Below, piece by piece: positions 33,764 to 46,900 of a stretch of DNA of 64,000 bases. Both the position numbers and the translations under genes were made by a program. Location of the stretch: assembly GCF_937616625.2 (NCBI RefSeq), contig NC_065574.1, positions 54,402,052 through 54,466,051 on the forward strand, given 5' to 3'. Every line of letters begins with the position of its first letter. Positions within the stretch are counted from its first letter, which is position 1. A model generated the notes under the pieces. It ran no database searches. It had not been told where the DNA came from and worked only from the letters and a program-made list of their open reading frames with translations. Origin of the DNA: Mercurialis annua (lineage: Eukaryota; Streptophyta; Magnoliopsida; Malpighiales; Euphorbiaceae).

Positions 33764-36104
33764 TAGGGATATAAATGAATCAAGTGGAGCCGAATTTTAA
33801 AATGTCCATGTTCAGCTCGTTTAGCAAATAAGGTGTTCATGTTCGATTCATGTACGTTTGATCTTTGAACGTTCGTTTAGATTTTATAATATTCACGTTT
33901 GGCTCGTGTTCAACTCATGTTTATTCGTTTAGTTGCTAAACGAAAACGTTCGCGAACAAGCTCGCAAACAGGCTCGCAAACAGACTCACAAACAAGACCG
34001 ATAAGTACCAAACGACTCCGTTCACGAGCCTATTTGCAGGCCTATTCGCGAGTCCGTTCGTTTAATAGCTAAAACATATAAAACCCGCGAGCATAAAACT
34101 ATGTTAGTTTCTTATATCAAAACTGTACTTTTGTTAAGCTTATGTAATTTTAGAATTATATATGATATTTATATAAATTAATTTAAATATGAGTCAGTTT
34201 GCAAACATCTAACCGAGTTTTAAATGAGCTTGTTCACGAACTTTTATTCGAACTCATTCATGAACTTGTTCATGAACTCTTGTTCGAACTCGTTCACAAG
34301 TTTGTTCATGAACCGCTAATCGAGTTGTTCGTGAACCTAAATAAACTGAACACCACTATGTTCATGTTCGTTTTATTTAAATTAGCAAACATAAAATCAA
34401 GATCGAGCGGTACGAACGAACACGAACCGAACACCGAGCTGCTCACGAGCAGGTGATAAACTATTATTTTACGTCATTTTTATAGCATTTATTTGCTATT
34501 TTGTAGCGCTTTGTGCGTAAAATAAAAATTTATATAGTTAATTTCTTTTATTTTGTAGTTTTTATAAAAAAATATAAATATTTATCAATTCTGGGTATTT
34601 ATGATTCAAACAGAGTCAAATGTAAAAATAGTCAAGCCAGAAGGATTCAGGAAGCCAAAACCCAAGTCCAAGTCCAACCGGTTTGAATCAAATCAAACTT
34701 GTTAAGAAGAGAAGGCAGAAGCTCGGCCGGCCTCCATCCGGCCCACGACATCAGGCCGGCCAATGGCCGGCTGAGATCTGGAAATGCACAAAAACATTGT
34801 GCGCATGGGAGAAAAGGCTGGGAATGCTTGGAGGGCTCTCACTAGACTTTCCATAAACAACATAAATTGGATTAACACTCAAGAGAGTGATCTTCTTTGA
34901 CTTGCACCCAAAGAAATGAGCTTTGACAACAAGTTAAAAGCTCATTAAGAGAAGAAGATATGCAATTTTTAAAAATAAGATAAATCAAGATTGATTCACT
35001 CAAGACAGTTATGGAAGGTCTTGATCATCACTCCACCCTCAAAGGAAAAAAGATATGCTCAATTTGATCATCACTCAAGTTCCATATGAAAGGACGATAT
35101 CTTTGACTTGAGCTCTGCTCCTAGTGACTCTATAAATAGACCCCATTTGTGTAAAGAAAAAATACTTAGAGACTTAGAGTCACTTAGTCTTAGACATAAA
35201 GTTAGATAGACTCTTGTGTTAGAATAGATTACTTTCACCATTCTTATTTTATATCTCTTATGTACTCAAGGTGTAACAAATCCATTGTTATTGTCAATAT
35301 GACAATGAATAACTAAACCTTTTGTTCAATGGTTGATATGAACGTTTAAATATATGATTGATTGGTTTTGAATTTATTGGTGATTTATTATCGTGTTTCG
35401 ATTATTAAAGTTAATGCTTGGATTTAATTGAGAGATTGATTCATGGTGCATGTTTAATTAACTAATTGGGAGATTGTTAATTTAATAGATCTAGGTAATC
35501 GAAAACGTAAAGGACAACGCCGTGAGAGCGGGCTGAAATTTAGATAATCTTGAGAACTTAAAAAATAATGTCGTGAGAGCAGGTTGAAATTTAGGTAATC
35601 TTTAAGTTTGTTCACAATTGCAATTCAATTAGCTTATTTGATTTTTAATGTCGTGAAAGCAAGTTATTTATCAATTAATTAATTGAGTTGTAATTTTATC
35701 GGTCTTTGAGACTTGAGAGAGCGGAATTCGATGATTTAGAATAACTCGATTCTAGATAAAATCACCAAGATATTCAATGTTCATGATTTTATATTTTTAT
35801 TCGGAATTATCAACCCTTAAAACTTTTAATCTTATTATTTTCAAATATTAGCTTTTGAATCATTTGAATTTATTGATTTCAATTACTTGAAATTTATTTG
35901 TTAATTGATCTCTTTTAATTGTTTAATTTAGTCACAAACTCTCAAACTATTTTCGTAACTAACCGGTAAAAAAAATACTTAAAATTAGTCATTAAGTCCG
36001 TTATCTCTGTGGAATCGATATCCGTACTTCCGGATTATATTACTTGCGTGATACCATCACTTGCAGTTTTTGCTCAACAACAGGTCGGTTCGTTTACACC
36101 CCTA
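33764..36104. mobile_element. hAT-like element, interrupted by a solo LTR
   Basis: The left end TAGGGATATAAATGAA and the right end (reverse complement TAGGGGTGTAAACGAA) are inverted repeats of hAT type. An 8-bp duplication with one mismatch flanks it (ATTATAAG 33756-33763, ATTATAAA 36105-36112). The interior is full of GTTCG/CGAAC repeats (33.8-34.45 kb). It resumes after the LTR as TCGGTTCGTTTACACCCCTA. Non-coding. The reading frame at 34199 is a repeat artefact. Confidence 0.75.
34454..36079. mobile_element. Solo LTR of a Ty3/gypsy-type element
   Basis: It begins TGATAAACTATTATTTTACG and ends CTCAACA, with 5-bp flanks GCAGG and ACAGG (one mismatch). It contains features common in large plant gypsy LTRs: a TATA-like region followed by repeated segments reading 'gtcgtgagagcaggttgaaatttag', and a 3' part with ggaatcgatatccgtacttc. 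No internal retroviral genes are present, so it is a product of LTR recombination. Length is about 1.63 kb. Confidence 0.65.
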
Positions 36105-36112
36105 ATTATAAA

Positions 36113-38660
36113 ATTGATTGTGTGGTGTTTTTTCACTAGACTTTCCAATTGGTGTTATAATGATAAAATGAAATAATTAGGCTAAATTTCACCCTTAAGT
36201 TTCTATACTATCATGTTTTATTTTATTTGGTCCCTAATAAATATTTTATATCTAAATAGTTTTTTAACTGTTTATTTTATACATATGCGGTCCTTTTAAG
36301 CATGAGATGTTGTCGTTCCATGCCAATAAAAAACAACAACGTTTTATTTGTCTTCATCCATATTATTAGGACCACAAATGTAAAAATAAATAATCAAAGG
36401 GTTATATAAAAATAAAATATTTGTTAAAAATCAAGTGAAATTATAATAATTTTATGATGGATCTAGCCAAATAATCATTTCAAAGTGAATCAAATAATTA
36501 ATTCAAAGTGAATATATAGATGTACCAAAAATATACTCATCAAAATGAGAAAAGAACAGCCACATATCACCAAGAAAAAAACAGTACAAAACCAAACAAG
36601 ACCAAGACTAATTTTTCATCCGCACGAGTCATTTCATGAACATTTGCATAGCTTAATATTATTTTTTCATGGTAATCAAATTAAACATGTTTTAAAGGTT
36701 CTAATCAAAGCTTATCTGATCACAATCAAATGTTAGGTAATATGTAATGTCCTATTCATAGTCCTTTCATGCATGTCTAATAATTGACTTGTTAATTTTC
36801 AAGTTTGAAATTATCTTCTTGCTGATATAAATTTTTAGTTACCATCTCTAAATATGACTCTTACATCTTTCTGCTTCACTTTGATAGGTATAATTACCAA
36901 TAATACTCTTTGCGTTTCCGACAACAAATCGATAAAAATTGATTTATATATTTTAAAATTGATTTATATATTTTAAAAATTGTTAAAGGATAAAAAAAAT
37001 GAAAAATTGGATAAAATAATAAATTTTAACCAACTTAATCATATTTTTTTAATTATCATGTTTGTCCAAATGACCTATCATTTTGAGACGGGAAACGTAA
37101 TTGAGAAATCATATTAATTTAGAAAGTCGTACATGTCCAAACTATTAGTTTTACTACTTATAATGCAATTGACAAGCTCAACATACAAATTTGTAAGGCA
37201 ATGTACATGAATGAAACATAAATTCCATACCTCAGATCTTCATTAGAACTACAAATTTGTAACTTTTTGTCTTCTTAAAGGAATTGAAGTAACTTCTTGA
37301 TTATGTGAAACTTTAACAACTTGGCAATGATATTTATTTTCTGTATTAAACTGTCTTACCAATTTCTATTTTTATTAGCAATGTAACTCTTAATTATTTT
37401 AAAGAGTATTTTTAATAAAAAAAAATAATCTTTAATGAAAAGAATAAGAGCATTTTAATGTAACACAGATGATATTCAGCACATCAGCTCTAACGTGGCG
37501 TCACTAAATTTAGGTCTAACTATTTTTAAAATCTAAATTTTTATATGTTTTATCAATTACGATCAAATTTTTTAATTTTTACATTCATGTCTAATTTCAA
37601 AGTTTGTTTTTTGCAATTATGATAAAAAAATATAATTTAATTTTGTAACTCCAAATTTTACATTTTTTTTTATAAATTGCGGCAAAAAAAGCTCATATTA
37701 ACTCATTTTTAAAATTGATCGTAATTAATAAAGAACGCAAAAGTTTGGATTTAAAAAACAAAACTCAAAGTTTTGGTCACAACTGAAAACAAAAATTTCA
37801 AATTGAACATAATTGTAAAAATTAAAGGGTCTAGTTGTAATTGATAAAAACTGTATATATCTGGATTTAAAAAAATAATTTGGCTTTAAATTATGGCAAA
37901 ATGTCAAAAACACCCACTTTAAGTCTCTTTTGAATTACATCATGACCTTGTAAAATCATCATTTTATCCAAAGTAACACCATTCGCTTTTAATTGTACAT
38001 AAAGCATTAAATTAACTTCTTTTTCATTAAATTTTTTTTTAAATAAATCCTTTATGTTTAACATATATTCAAAATAGTCTATAACTTACATTTCATAAAT
38101 ATGAAAGCTACCTATAACTATTAACCAATCTAATGAATTTGGAAGAGTTAGTCCTCTAAAAGGCCCTACTTGGATTGACTTCTTTCACTTGAAATTGATT
38201 TTTTTGCATGTACTTTGTCCTGATGGACTTACATCTCTTAGATATGAAATCTACCTAAACCAATCTAATAATACTGTAACATCTATATAAAAAAATTAGT
38301 TAATTAAATTAAATTACTAACATTATTTTAGTTACATGTTGTAATATTATTGGCTCTATTCACGCATTTGTGTGCGCCGGATAACAGTATAGCATAGGAA
38401 AACTTAAGGCCATGCGTATGTGTTTCGATATTTATTTTTCATAAACAATAATTTACTTGGAAAAATTAATATGCAGTTGTTATCTTTTTAAGAAAAGCAG
38501 AGAACAAAAAGGTGATATATTCCTATATAATATATTCTTATCTTATTATACGATGATAACACTAACCCGATTCTTATAGGATTAGGAATCTTGCAATCAA
38601 AATCCTAAAAATTCTTAGGCTGGTATTTTGCAATCAAAATCCTAAAAGGAATTGGACTTT
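36113..38660. other. AT-rich intergenic stretch; weak miniature-element traces, no gene
   Basis: A segment at about 36180-36480 has weakly inverted ends (ggctaaatttcaccc versus ...tctagccaa). Direct duplicates of attgatttatatattttaaa occur near 36940. I found no exon, RNA gene or firm element border. Confidence 0.35.
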
Positions 38661-38663
38661 TAG

Positions 38664-38673
38664 TATATAAAAG
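38664..38673 (+). promoter_or_regulatory. TATA box of the unknown gene at 38734
   Basis: TATATAAAAG lies 70 bases before the start codon, leaving room for a leader of about 40 bases. A short direct repeat (gcaatcaaaatcctaaaa) occurs twice just upstream (about 38593-38645). Confidence 0.6.
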
Positions 38674-38733
38674 CAGGGTCTCGTCATGTTAATGGCTATT
38701 TAATTTACTAACCATTACATTAAAAGTCTTAGT

Positions 38734-39462
38734 ATGGATCCAATCGAAGCAGTGAAGATACATTTAAGAGACATGGAAGCGCGACTTAATGAGAAAACTG
38801 AGATGTTGAAAGAGTTGAGACCCGAAAACAAATCTCCTGTTTACGACGTCTTTAATCCAACCACATACGAAGAAGCTCTATCGAGCATCATGCAACAACC
38901 ACTTGATCGCAATGATGACACAGCCATCAAGATTCGAGCAGTTGAGATAGCGGATCGCGTGGTTTCAGATTTTCTCATTGATATCATATTATGGTGTTAC
39001 TTGCCCGATACTAAACAGTTGCTGCCCACGGTTCCAGCTCCGCATGTTCAACTCGCGCTCTCCAGAATTAAGACGTTTGGAGATGCACTAGACCGTTGGA
39101 AAACCGAAGCGTCGGGGTTTACTTATTCTGACGATGCAGCAATATCACAACTGGCTCGCATTGCAGACGCAGGAACACGTATGATTACGGAATCGAATAT
39201 ACGAACAGTTTACGGATGGCCCAGAGAATTTGGTGATGACTTAATGATTCGTATGGTTATCATGGTAATGCGATTGGACTTGATTCGTAGGTCTCCCAAA
39301 ATGTTGGCTCACCACCTTCAGGACTGTGAGAAAGAATTGGCCTTCAGGGCGGGGCCTGATTTAAGGATGGTGAAGTGCAAAATTATGATGAAAAACAAAA
39401 AAAATATGTCTGTGTGGTTGAATTGTATCGGATGGAATGTTAGAGATGCATTCATCGTCTAG
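38734..39462 (+). CDS. Uncharacterised 242-aa protein, single exon
   Basis: I do not recognise the family. The frame opens with MDPIEAVKIHLRDMEARLNE, a charged amphipathic helix with coiled-coil character (residues about 1-30). The rest looks like a soluble, mostly helical globular protein (for example DTAIKIRAVEIADRVVSDFL and QLARIADAGTRMITE). It ends in a basic stretch near residue 215 (KCKIMMKNKKN). No signal peptide, membrane segment, zinc motif or transposase signature is seen. The upstream TATA box at normal spacing and balanced codon use argue for a real gene. The end (WLNCIGWNVRDAFIV) may be altered by a shift after KNKKN, since composition changes there. It stands alone among repeats, with the nearest genes being receptor-kinase copies. 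Confidence 0.65.
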   Translation: MDPIEAVKIHLRDMEARLNEKTEMLKELRPENKSPVYDVFNPTTYEEALSSIMQQPLDRNDDTAIKIRAVEIADRVVSDFLIDIILWCYLPDTKQLLPTVPAPHVQLALSRIKTFGDALDRWKTEASGFTYSDDAAISQLARIADAGTRMITESNIRTVYGWPREFGDDLMIRMVIMVMRLDLIRRSPKMLAHHLQDCEKELAFRAGPDLRMVKCKIMMKNKKNMSVWLNCIGWNVRDAFIV

Positions 39463-39689
39463 TTTTCTTTTTTAAATTATCCCTTGTATTATTCCTTTAG
39501 ACAATTCTTTTTTTATCAATTATAATATCTATTATTCCATTATCTACAGTAGATTTTAGAGCAAATTACTTTGAGATTTATGAGGTATATCATAATTAAC
39601 AGTTTAGTACCTCTTATTTTAAAGTCTAAATTCTGTTTTTCTTTTGTTATTTTACCATACAAATTATGATCCTTAATTAATTTATAAAA

Positions 39690-39860
39690 TAAATTCAACC
39701 CAAAATTTAAAATTAATCCGAACCGAAACCGAACCGACCAAAAATTTCGATATAAAAAAAGTCGGTGTTTGGTGAAAATAACTACGGTTTGGTTTGAGAT
39801 TTAGGGAATTTTGGCACCAGTCGGTTTTGGTCGATTCGGAACCAAACTGAAAGAATCGTG
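39690..39860. repeat. Relic rich in CCGAACC/GGTTTGG inverted tracts
   Basis: The left part reads gaaccgaaaccgaaccgacc and the right part tcggttttggtcgattcgga. This is an inverted arrangement like that of the hAT-like relic near 5.5 kb. No exact ends were found. Confidence 0.4.
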
Positions 39861-40138
39861 AACATAATAATTTCTGATTAACCATGTTCCCAGAAAAAAG
39901 ATACTTTCGACCGATGCTCTCCCCTAGTTGCAAGTCAGCCCCATAATTGGTCAACTCGCACATACTACTAGTCTTAGTCTTCTGCTCTAATGATTAATCA
40001 ACTATATATACCTGTCTTTAGTTGAAGAAGATGTCAGGCAGGATTTCCTAATAGTTTCACTTTCAGTATGAAGGTATATAAAATTCTTTAGTTGCTTCTC
40101 TTATTTCTCCGTTCTCAATTAAAATCATAATTTGAAGG

Positions 40139-40770
40139 CAAAATTAGTCATAATTTCATCGTGGAAGGCTTACAAATCGCGCAGGTTTTTCAATTCAGCA
40201 AGTTCCATTGGTAGACTTCCAGACAATTTATTGGAAGATAGCTTCCTGCAAAAGCAAATTAATTCGCTCTTTTAATACGACTAAAGAGACAGAGGACAGC
40301 TTAAAGAGAGAAAACCCCAAAATCGGCATGAGATTCTACGAATGGATTTACAGAACTTTCAAGTTCGCTAACTTTCCAAGCTCCTGAGGGATAGTTCCAG
40401 AAAATTGGTTTAATTCAAGGTCCCTGGCAAAAGATAATTTGCTTAATCTCAACATTGTACAGATTCATATCCATACAAGTCCTCATGCACCGAAAATGTA
40501 CAACTTACAACTGTGTGAGATTGGTAAAGTTCTCCAAATAGCTTGGCAAATTCCCTGATAGCCTGTTTGCCAGAGGACCTCTGCAGCAATGGTGCTTTGT
40601 CAGCTCAATGACATGCGATATATTATCCCGAAAACGATGAAAAATAAGGAGAGAATGGCAATTTACATGAAATTCACTGATACAAGAAATGCATATTTGA
40701 AGAAGAAAAAGAACATTTTGAAATCAATAGAAATTTTCCTATCAATAACTGAAGCAAAAAATCACATCTA
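40139..40770 (-). pseudogene. 5' fragment of a receptor-like kinase gene, duplicate of the gene at 56373-62645
   Basis: Three LRR exons match those of the intact gene: about 40171-40242 (versus 61292-61363), 40353-40424 (versus 61467-61538) and about 40507-40580 (versus 61648-61719). Introns between them also match. Then an LRR exon edge (catgaaatt, as at 61802) is joined directly to exon 1 sequence (tacaagaaatgcatatttga, as at 62620). The second exon, one LRR exon and part of the next are therefore deleted. Sequence right of 40780 matches the intact gene's promoter. The copy stops left of about 40139, so there is no malectin domain or kinase. Confidence 0.85.
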
Positions 40771-40944
40771 AATTGTAAAGAACAATGCAATGCCTTGTGC
40801 AAATGTGTATTGTAGGATAATTGACTAATTTTCTGCATTTAATTGGCTTGGTATTATCCTAACTGATGGCTAAGTATACATGACATGACCAATAATTAGT
40901 TTAATCCATGTTTGCAGTTAACTACTTTATAAATATATGGCAAA

Positions 40945-40969
40945 TTATTTATATATATATACATATACA

Positions 40970-41001
<32 letters not shown>

Positions 41002-41030
41002 TATCTATCTATCTATCTATAATCTATAAC
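40945..41030. repeat. Microsatellite (TA)n, (CA)n and (TATC)n
   Basis: Runs of ta, then about ten ca repeats, then four to five tatc units. The stretch lies at the left edge of the Helitron run and matches in position the (TA)n tract on the right edge at 55498. Confidence 0.85.
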
Positions 41031-41032
41031 TA

Positions 41033-41953
41033 TCTTATATGTGGGAAGGGGGGGGACAGGCAAAATTACGATAATAGGTTTCATTAAGGGTATAATTTAT
41101 AATTGAAAAGATAAAAGTTAATAAGAGTTTAATTTAAATAATATAATACAAAAAAAGATAACATTAATTCGAATAAACTCATGTTTCCTAATACAAATAA
41201 AACTAACTTATCGTCAATACAGTGTTTCATTGTCTTGCAAATTGCTTTTCTACTTATCCTTAGAAACCGTTGTAATGCTAATATAAAATAAGAGCTGTGG
41301 GAAATTTTAATTTTCTGACAAATCAAGAGTCAAAAACTTGGTAAAACTCTAAAAGGATGGTCTGAAATTGGAAGGAACTATATAAAAGAAAAGTGTTCAA
41401 TTTAATTAGAAACAGGATTAAAGTCAGAATATATATGCTTGATATATGTGATTTGAATGTAAGCTTTGCCAAGCTTATAAAGTGAGTTATTACTATTTAC
41501 TTAATTGAGTCATTGCTTTTTGCTTAATTGTACCGGATAATTTTTTTTTTGTAATTTAAAAACATTTTAATAATAAAACGGGTTATATAAATGTTGCTCA
41601 CGTGTTCAATATGTAATAAAAGTCAAGCGTTTGTTAACGGGTCATATAAATCTCACTCACATGCATAGACTGGTAAGGTTTACGGTTCATATAAATGTCG
41701 CTCACGTGTTCAATGTGTAATGAAATTCAAGTTTTTGACAACGGGTCATATAAATATCACTCACATGCATAGAATGGTAGGGTTTAATTTTAGTAAAGAA
41801 ATATGAATAATTTTCTAAGTATAGTCTAATTATAAAATTTAAATAACAAATAAAATTTAGATAATTCATTTAAAATATAATAATTATTATTGTAATATAC
41901 ATAACGGGTCATGTAAATGTCGCTCACGTGCGTAGCACGTGGCGAAACGCTAG
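41033..41953 (+). mobile_element. Helitron 1 of a head-to-tail run
   Basis: The 5' end is TCTTATATGTGGGAAGGGGG. The 3' end has the hairpin CACGTGCGTAGCACGTG (41925-41941), then gcgaaacg and CTAG followed by T. Inside are diverged repeats of the 3' segment (cgggtcatataaatgtcgctcacgtg, about 41580-41770). There are no genes; it is non-autonomous. Confidence 0.8.
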
Positions 41954-43296
41954 TAGCTATCTTATATGTGGGAAGGGGGGGGGGACAAGCAAAATTACGC
42001 TATTAACCTCTAATAATTAGAATATTTACGAAGGTAATTACAAATCTGATTTAAAAAAAATAAACTTAATTAAATAGAATTTATGTTAAGAGTTTAATTC
42101 TATCAAGGAACAGTAATTTTAATTAAAATAAGAAATATAAACTTAAATAGGACTCTAATATAAAACTTTAACTTCAACAAAGATATCACTTATTATCTAA
42201 AATAAAGCCACGGTTATATGTAATTTTTATGTTTTGAAAACAAATGTTATCCTATCTTTTTTTATAATGTAAATATGGACTAGGAAACATGAAATTAGAC
42301 AATATGAAAATAAGAAGTTGGCTCATGTAGCCTACCCAAGAATTTCCGTAAATAAAAGTCAGGTTTTTGTAGTGACAAAAACTAATTGGTCATTCATAGA
42401 ATACATTTAAAAATATTATTCACGTAATAATCTAATAAAATGTGGGTCTTAACTCTTAAACTATAATAGGAGTTTGCAATAAGATAAGTAAGATAGGATT
42501 CTAAATTTAGATAGTCTTCACAATTTTTATTAGTTATTATTTATTATTTAAATAATTTATAAGTATTAAAATAATTAAAAAAAGGCAAGAGTTTAATTCC
42601 AAGAAAAATTCATATGCAGGATAAATAAGAGTTTACTATCAGCATAATGAACAATGAATAACTTAAATAAAAAGATAATTTATTATAACATATCCTAATA
42701 TTAGAATTACTAGGACACTGAAATTAATATAGATAGAGTTATAGTAAATGAAAAAAATTAATTACTTTAGTAGCGTTTTATTTTTGTTTGGATTTCGAAT
42801 CTTTATACTATCAAACATGTGCTCTCTACCCAAAATTCATTAATCAATTAATGTATTTCGTAATGCGCTAATGTTTTTAAATAATTATCTACAAACTCAT
42901 ATAATAAATTTAAAATAAATTCATTTGAATAAATAATAATTTTATAATAATTTTTTGAAAACTTCAATATTTAATTTATTAGTTTGATTAATTAAATGTA
43001 TTTAACGGGTCATACAAATATCAGTCATGTTCTATAATTTCAATTTAAATAAAAAATAATTTTTTAAATTAAAATATTATAATTAATTATTAAATATATA
43101 TAAAGGATCACATAAATATAAATAATTTTATAATTTCCATTCAAATAAAAAGCAGTTTATATGATGTATTAAAAATTGAAATATTATATTTAATAATTTA
43201 ATTGATATGTAATCATTCATAGCGGATCATATAAATATTATTCATGTGCTATAATTTCAATTTTAATTTTAATAAAAAATAATTTGTTATAATTCA

Positions 43297-43891
43297 TGAT
43301 GGATACCGAATCCTACTGTAAGTATAATGGAGCCGAGTTGCAGGAGATCCACTCCCAGGCGACACCGGACTCCCCCCTGAAGACCGAAAGATATGAAGGA
43401 GATGCCGAATCTCTAAGATTCGGTAACACGCTAATAAAGACCGAATCCCACATGATCCGCCGAAAGCGCGTCAGGTCCAAGATTCGGGTAAACGACTAAA
43501 TATGGAAATATTGTCCTACTCGGACACAAACACTATATATGGAAGGATAAGCTCTACTTTAGGAAGATAAGACTATTTAGGAAGACGTTCCTAAATAGAA
43601 TTCTTATCAGATTAAGGTAGATCCCGACAAATCAGGAGAATCTCTACGATACGGCCGAATCCCTACAAAGTAGGATTCACCTGCCTAATACAACTCTACT
43701 AGGTATATTCGACTACTATAAAAGGAGCACGAGGTATGCCTAGAATGACAATTACATTTCATATACTCAAAACGCTGCTCAAAGCTCTAGACTGACTTTA
43801 GCATCGGAGAGTTAATCGGACAACCACCGTCCGGTTAGCTTCTACCCTGTTTTGCAGGTTCACTCACCGGTTCAGAAGGCAGACTCCATCA
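43297..43891 (+). repeat. 5' LTR of the gypsy element
   Basis: It begins TGATGGATACCG and ends CTCCATCA. A promoter-like tactataaaagg (about 43716) lies in it, matching the right LTR. The short frame at its start is an artefact. Confidence 0.95.
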
Positions 43892-43893
43892 AT

Positions 43894-43911
43894 TGGCGCC
43901 GTCTGTGGGAA
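43894..43911 (+). other. Primer-binding site of the gypsy element
   Basis: TGGCGCCGTCTGTGGGAA begins two bases after the LTR. The TGGCGCC start is the usual primer site form of plant Ty3/gypsy Tat and Athila elements. Confidence 0.8.
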
Positions 43912-43966
43912 AAGCTTAACTAAACTTCAAAAGAAGGAGCTTTTCTGAACTCAAAAACAAATCTCA

Positions 43967-46900
43967 TTGAAGAAGATGACTTCTGAAAGAGTAAACCTGA
44001 AGGATCAAACGTCACAGAGAAAACGAAAAGCAACAGAACTCTCAACTCCTCCTCCAGTAACTTTTGACGGGGAGGACTTCGGGAGAATAGCTGAAGAGCA
44101 CAACGAAGCTCTGGTAGTGGCCATGATCATCGAACACTGGAACGTTGAGAGAATCCTGATCGATGAAGGAAGCGCAATAAACCTAATAACAAAAAAGGCC
44201 TACGAAAGCCTAGGAGGAGACCTAGCGGAACTAAAAAGAAATGCCACGCCTGTGGTAGGATTTGGGGGCTTGCCAATTAAGCCCAACGGAATAATTACTC
44301 TCGACGTCAAGCTAGGAAGGACAAGGAAAAGCGAGGAATTACCTACACGGTTTAGCGTCGTAGAAATCGACCTGCCATACAACGCAATACTGGGGAGACC
44401 ATTCCTCCACGACTCAGCTGCCGTGACAAGCATAAAGGCACTAACCATGAAGATACCGACGAAACAAGGAATTATCACGATACAAGGAAACCGAGCCGAG
44501 GCGAAAAAGTGCTACGAGCAAGCAATAAAAGAATCAGGCGAAGCAATGGCAATAGAAGAAATCCTTAATCACGACATCGAAGAAAAAGAAACAGCACCCG
44601 AAGGCGAAACAAAGAAACTCCAACTCGACAAGGAGAAAAGAGTAAATCTCGGCGCAAACATGAACCCAAAGATCGAAAGCGAAATCACGGCCATGCTGAA
44701 AAACAACGTCAAAACCTTCGCTGCTAACGCATCAGAAATAGTCGGAATAGACCCCCAAGTCATTACTCATGATCTAAATGTAGCAGAAGCGGCGAACCCA
44801 GTGAAGCAAAAGAAAAGGAAGTTCTCGGAAGAAAAACAGAAAATAATCGCTGAAGAAGTAGAAAAACTGGAGAAAGCAGGATTCATACGAGAAGTCCACT
44901 ACCCCGAATGGGTAGCTAACGTAGTTATCGTAAAGAAAGCCAACGGAAAAAATAGAATGTGTGTGGATTACACCGATCTAAACAAAGCGTGTCCTAAAGA
45001 TAGCTACCCTCTCCCAGATATCGATCAACTCGTGGACTCTACTGCTGGACACGCGATGTATAGCCTAGCCGACGCAGCTCAAGGCTACCACCAAATTCAG
45101 ATGAAGGAGCAAGACCAGGAAAAGACTTCATTCATCACGGAGGGAGGAACTTACTGCTACACGGCAATGCCTTTCGGCTTGAAAAATGCTGGAGCAACAT
45201 ACCAAAGACTTATGAATTTCATGTTCAAAGACGAGATAGGAAAACGAGTCCAGGTGTATGTAGACGACCTAATCATCAAGAGCGAGAAGGAAGAAACCCA
45301 TGCAAAAGATCTTGAAGAAACATTCAACATACTGAATAAGTTTGGAATGAAGCTGAACCCTGACAAATGCACGTTCGGCGTACAAGGCGGGAAATTCCTG
45401 GGATTTATGATATCTCAAAGAGGAATAGAGGCGAACCCCGAAAAGATCAAGGCAATTATGGACATGAAGGCACCAAGAAGCATAAATGAAGTTCAAAAAC
45501 TCAACGGGCGAATCACAGCACTCGGTAGATTCATGTCTTGCTCAGCAAAAAGATGCTTGCCTTTCTTCAAAGCCCTCAAAGGAACACAAAAATTTGAATG
45601 GAATGAAGACTGCGAGAACGCTTTTGAAGAAATAAAGAAGTTCCTCGTCACCCCTCCATTGCTAAGCAGACCGCTGAAAGGGGAGACACTATACCTATAC
45701 ATCAGCACCACGCACGAGACCATCGGGACAGTGCTGGTAAGGGAAGAAGATAACGAGATGAAGCCAATCTACTACATTAGTCGAGTCCTGAAGGGCGCGG
45801 AGACACGATACCCCGAGATCGAAAAAATGGCACTTGCCGTATTGACCACAGCTAAAAAGCTGAGATACTACTTCCAAAGTCACAACGTTGTGGTAAGAAC
45901 AAATCAACCATTGCGAAAGGCGATCCAACGACCAGAAACTTCCGGAAGATTAGTCCACTGGTCCATCCAACTCAGCGAACACGACATAAGATACGAACCT
46001 CGTCCGACTCTAAAAGCACAAGCTTTGGCGGACTTCGTAGCAGAAATAACTCCAACCGAGACTGGCCAACCCAAACCAGCCTTGGTATGGGAACTCCACG
46101 TAGATGGAGCGTCGAATGAAAAAGGAGCTGGAGCAGGAGCCATCCTCAGAGGACCCGAAAAAATCAGAATCGAATATGGAGTAAACATCCAATTCGCCGC
46201 CAGCAACAATGTAGCTGAGTATGAAGCCCTAATCGCAGGCCTCGGCCTCGCATTAGAAATAAGAACGGAAATCCTAAAGATCTATAGCGACTCCCAGCTA
46301 GTGGTAAATCAGGTCAAGGGAGAATATCAAGCCAAAGAAACAGGGATGATCGAATACCTGAGTCACGTCAAAACACAGCTCCAACAGCTGGAAGCACAAG
46401 GAGGACAATGGGAAATCATTCAAATCCCGAGAGAGGAAAACACCGAAGCCGACGCCATCGCCAAATCAGCGTCAGAACTCGGAGATCTATTCGCTAAAAT
46501 GCAGTTAAAGGAAATTCTCGAATCACCAAGCACCAGAAAAACAGAAGTCATGGCAATCGAGGAGGCCGACTCCTGGATGACTCCACTGATCAAATATCTA
46601 GACCGCGGCGAGTTACCAACAGACAAAGTCGAAGCCATTCGCACCATCAGAAAATCTGCCAACTACTCTTTTCACAACGGAGTTCTTTACCGAACCTCAT
46701 TAACTCATCCATGGTCTAGGTGCGTCTCGCCTCAGACAGGAGAATCCATCTTAAAGGAAATCCACGAAGGAATATGCGGCGCGCACGAAGGAGCAGTCAC
46801 CATAGCAAGAAAAACAATACTCCAGGGATACTACTGGCCGACCATCAAAGAAGACGCAAAAGCATTAGTCAAGAAATGTGATAAATGCCAAAGACACGAC

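Noticed and set aside
34199..34456. Frame with repeated HELVHELLFEL
   Set aside because: Produced by GTTCATGAACT-type repeats of the hAT-like element.
43296..43499. Short frame at the start of each LTR
   Set aside because: Identical in both LTRs, inside the promoter part, with no known protein. Better explained as LTR sequence.
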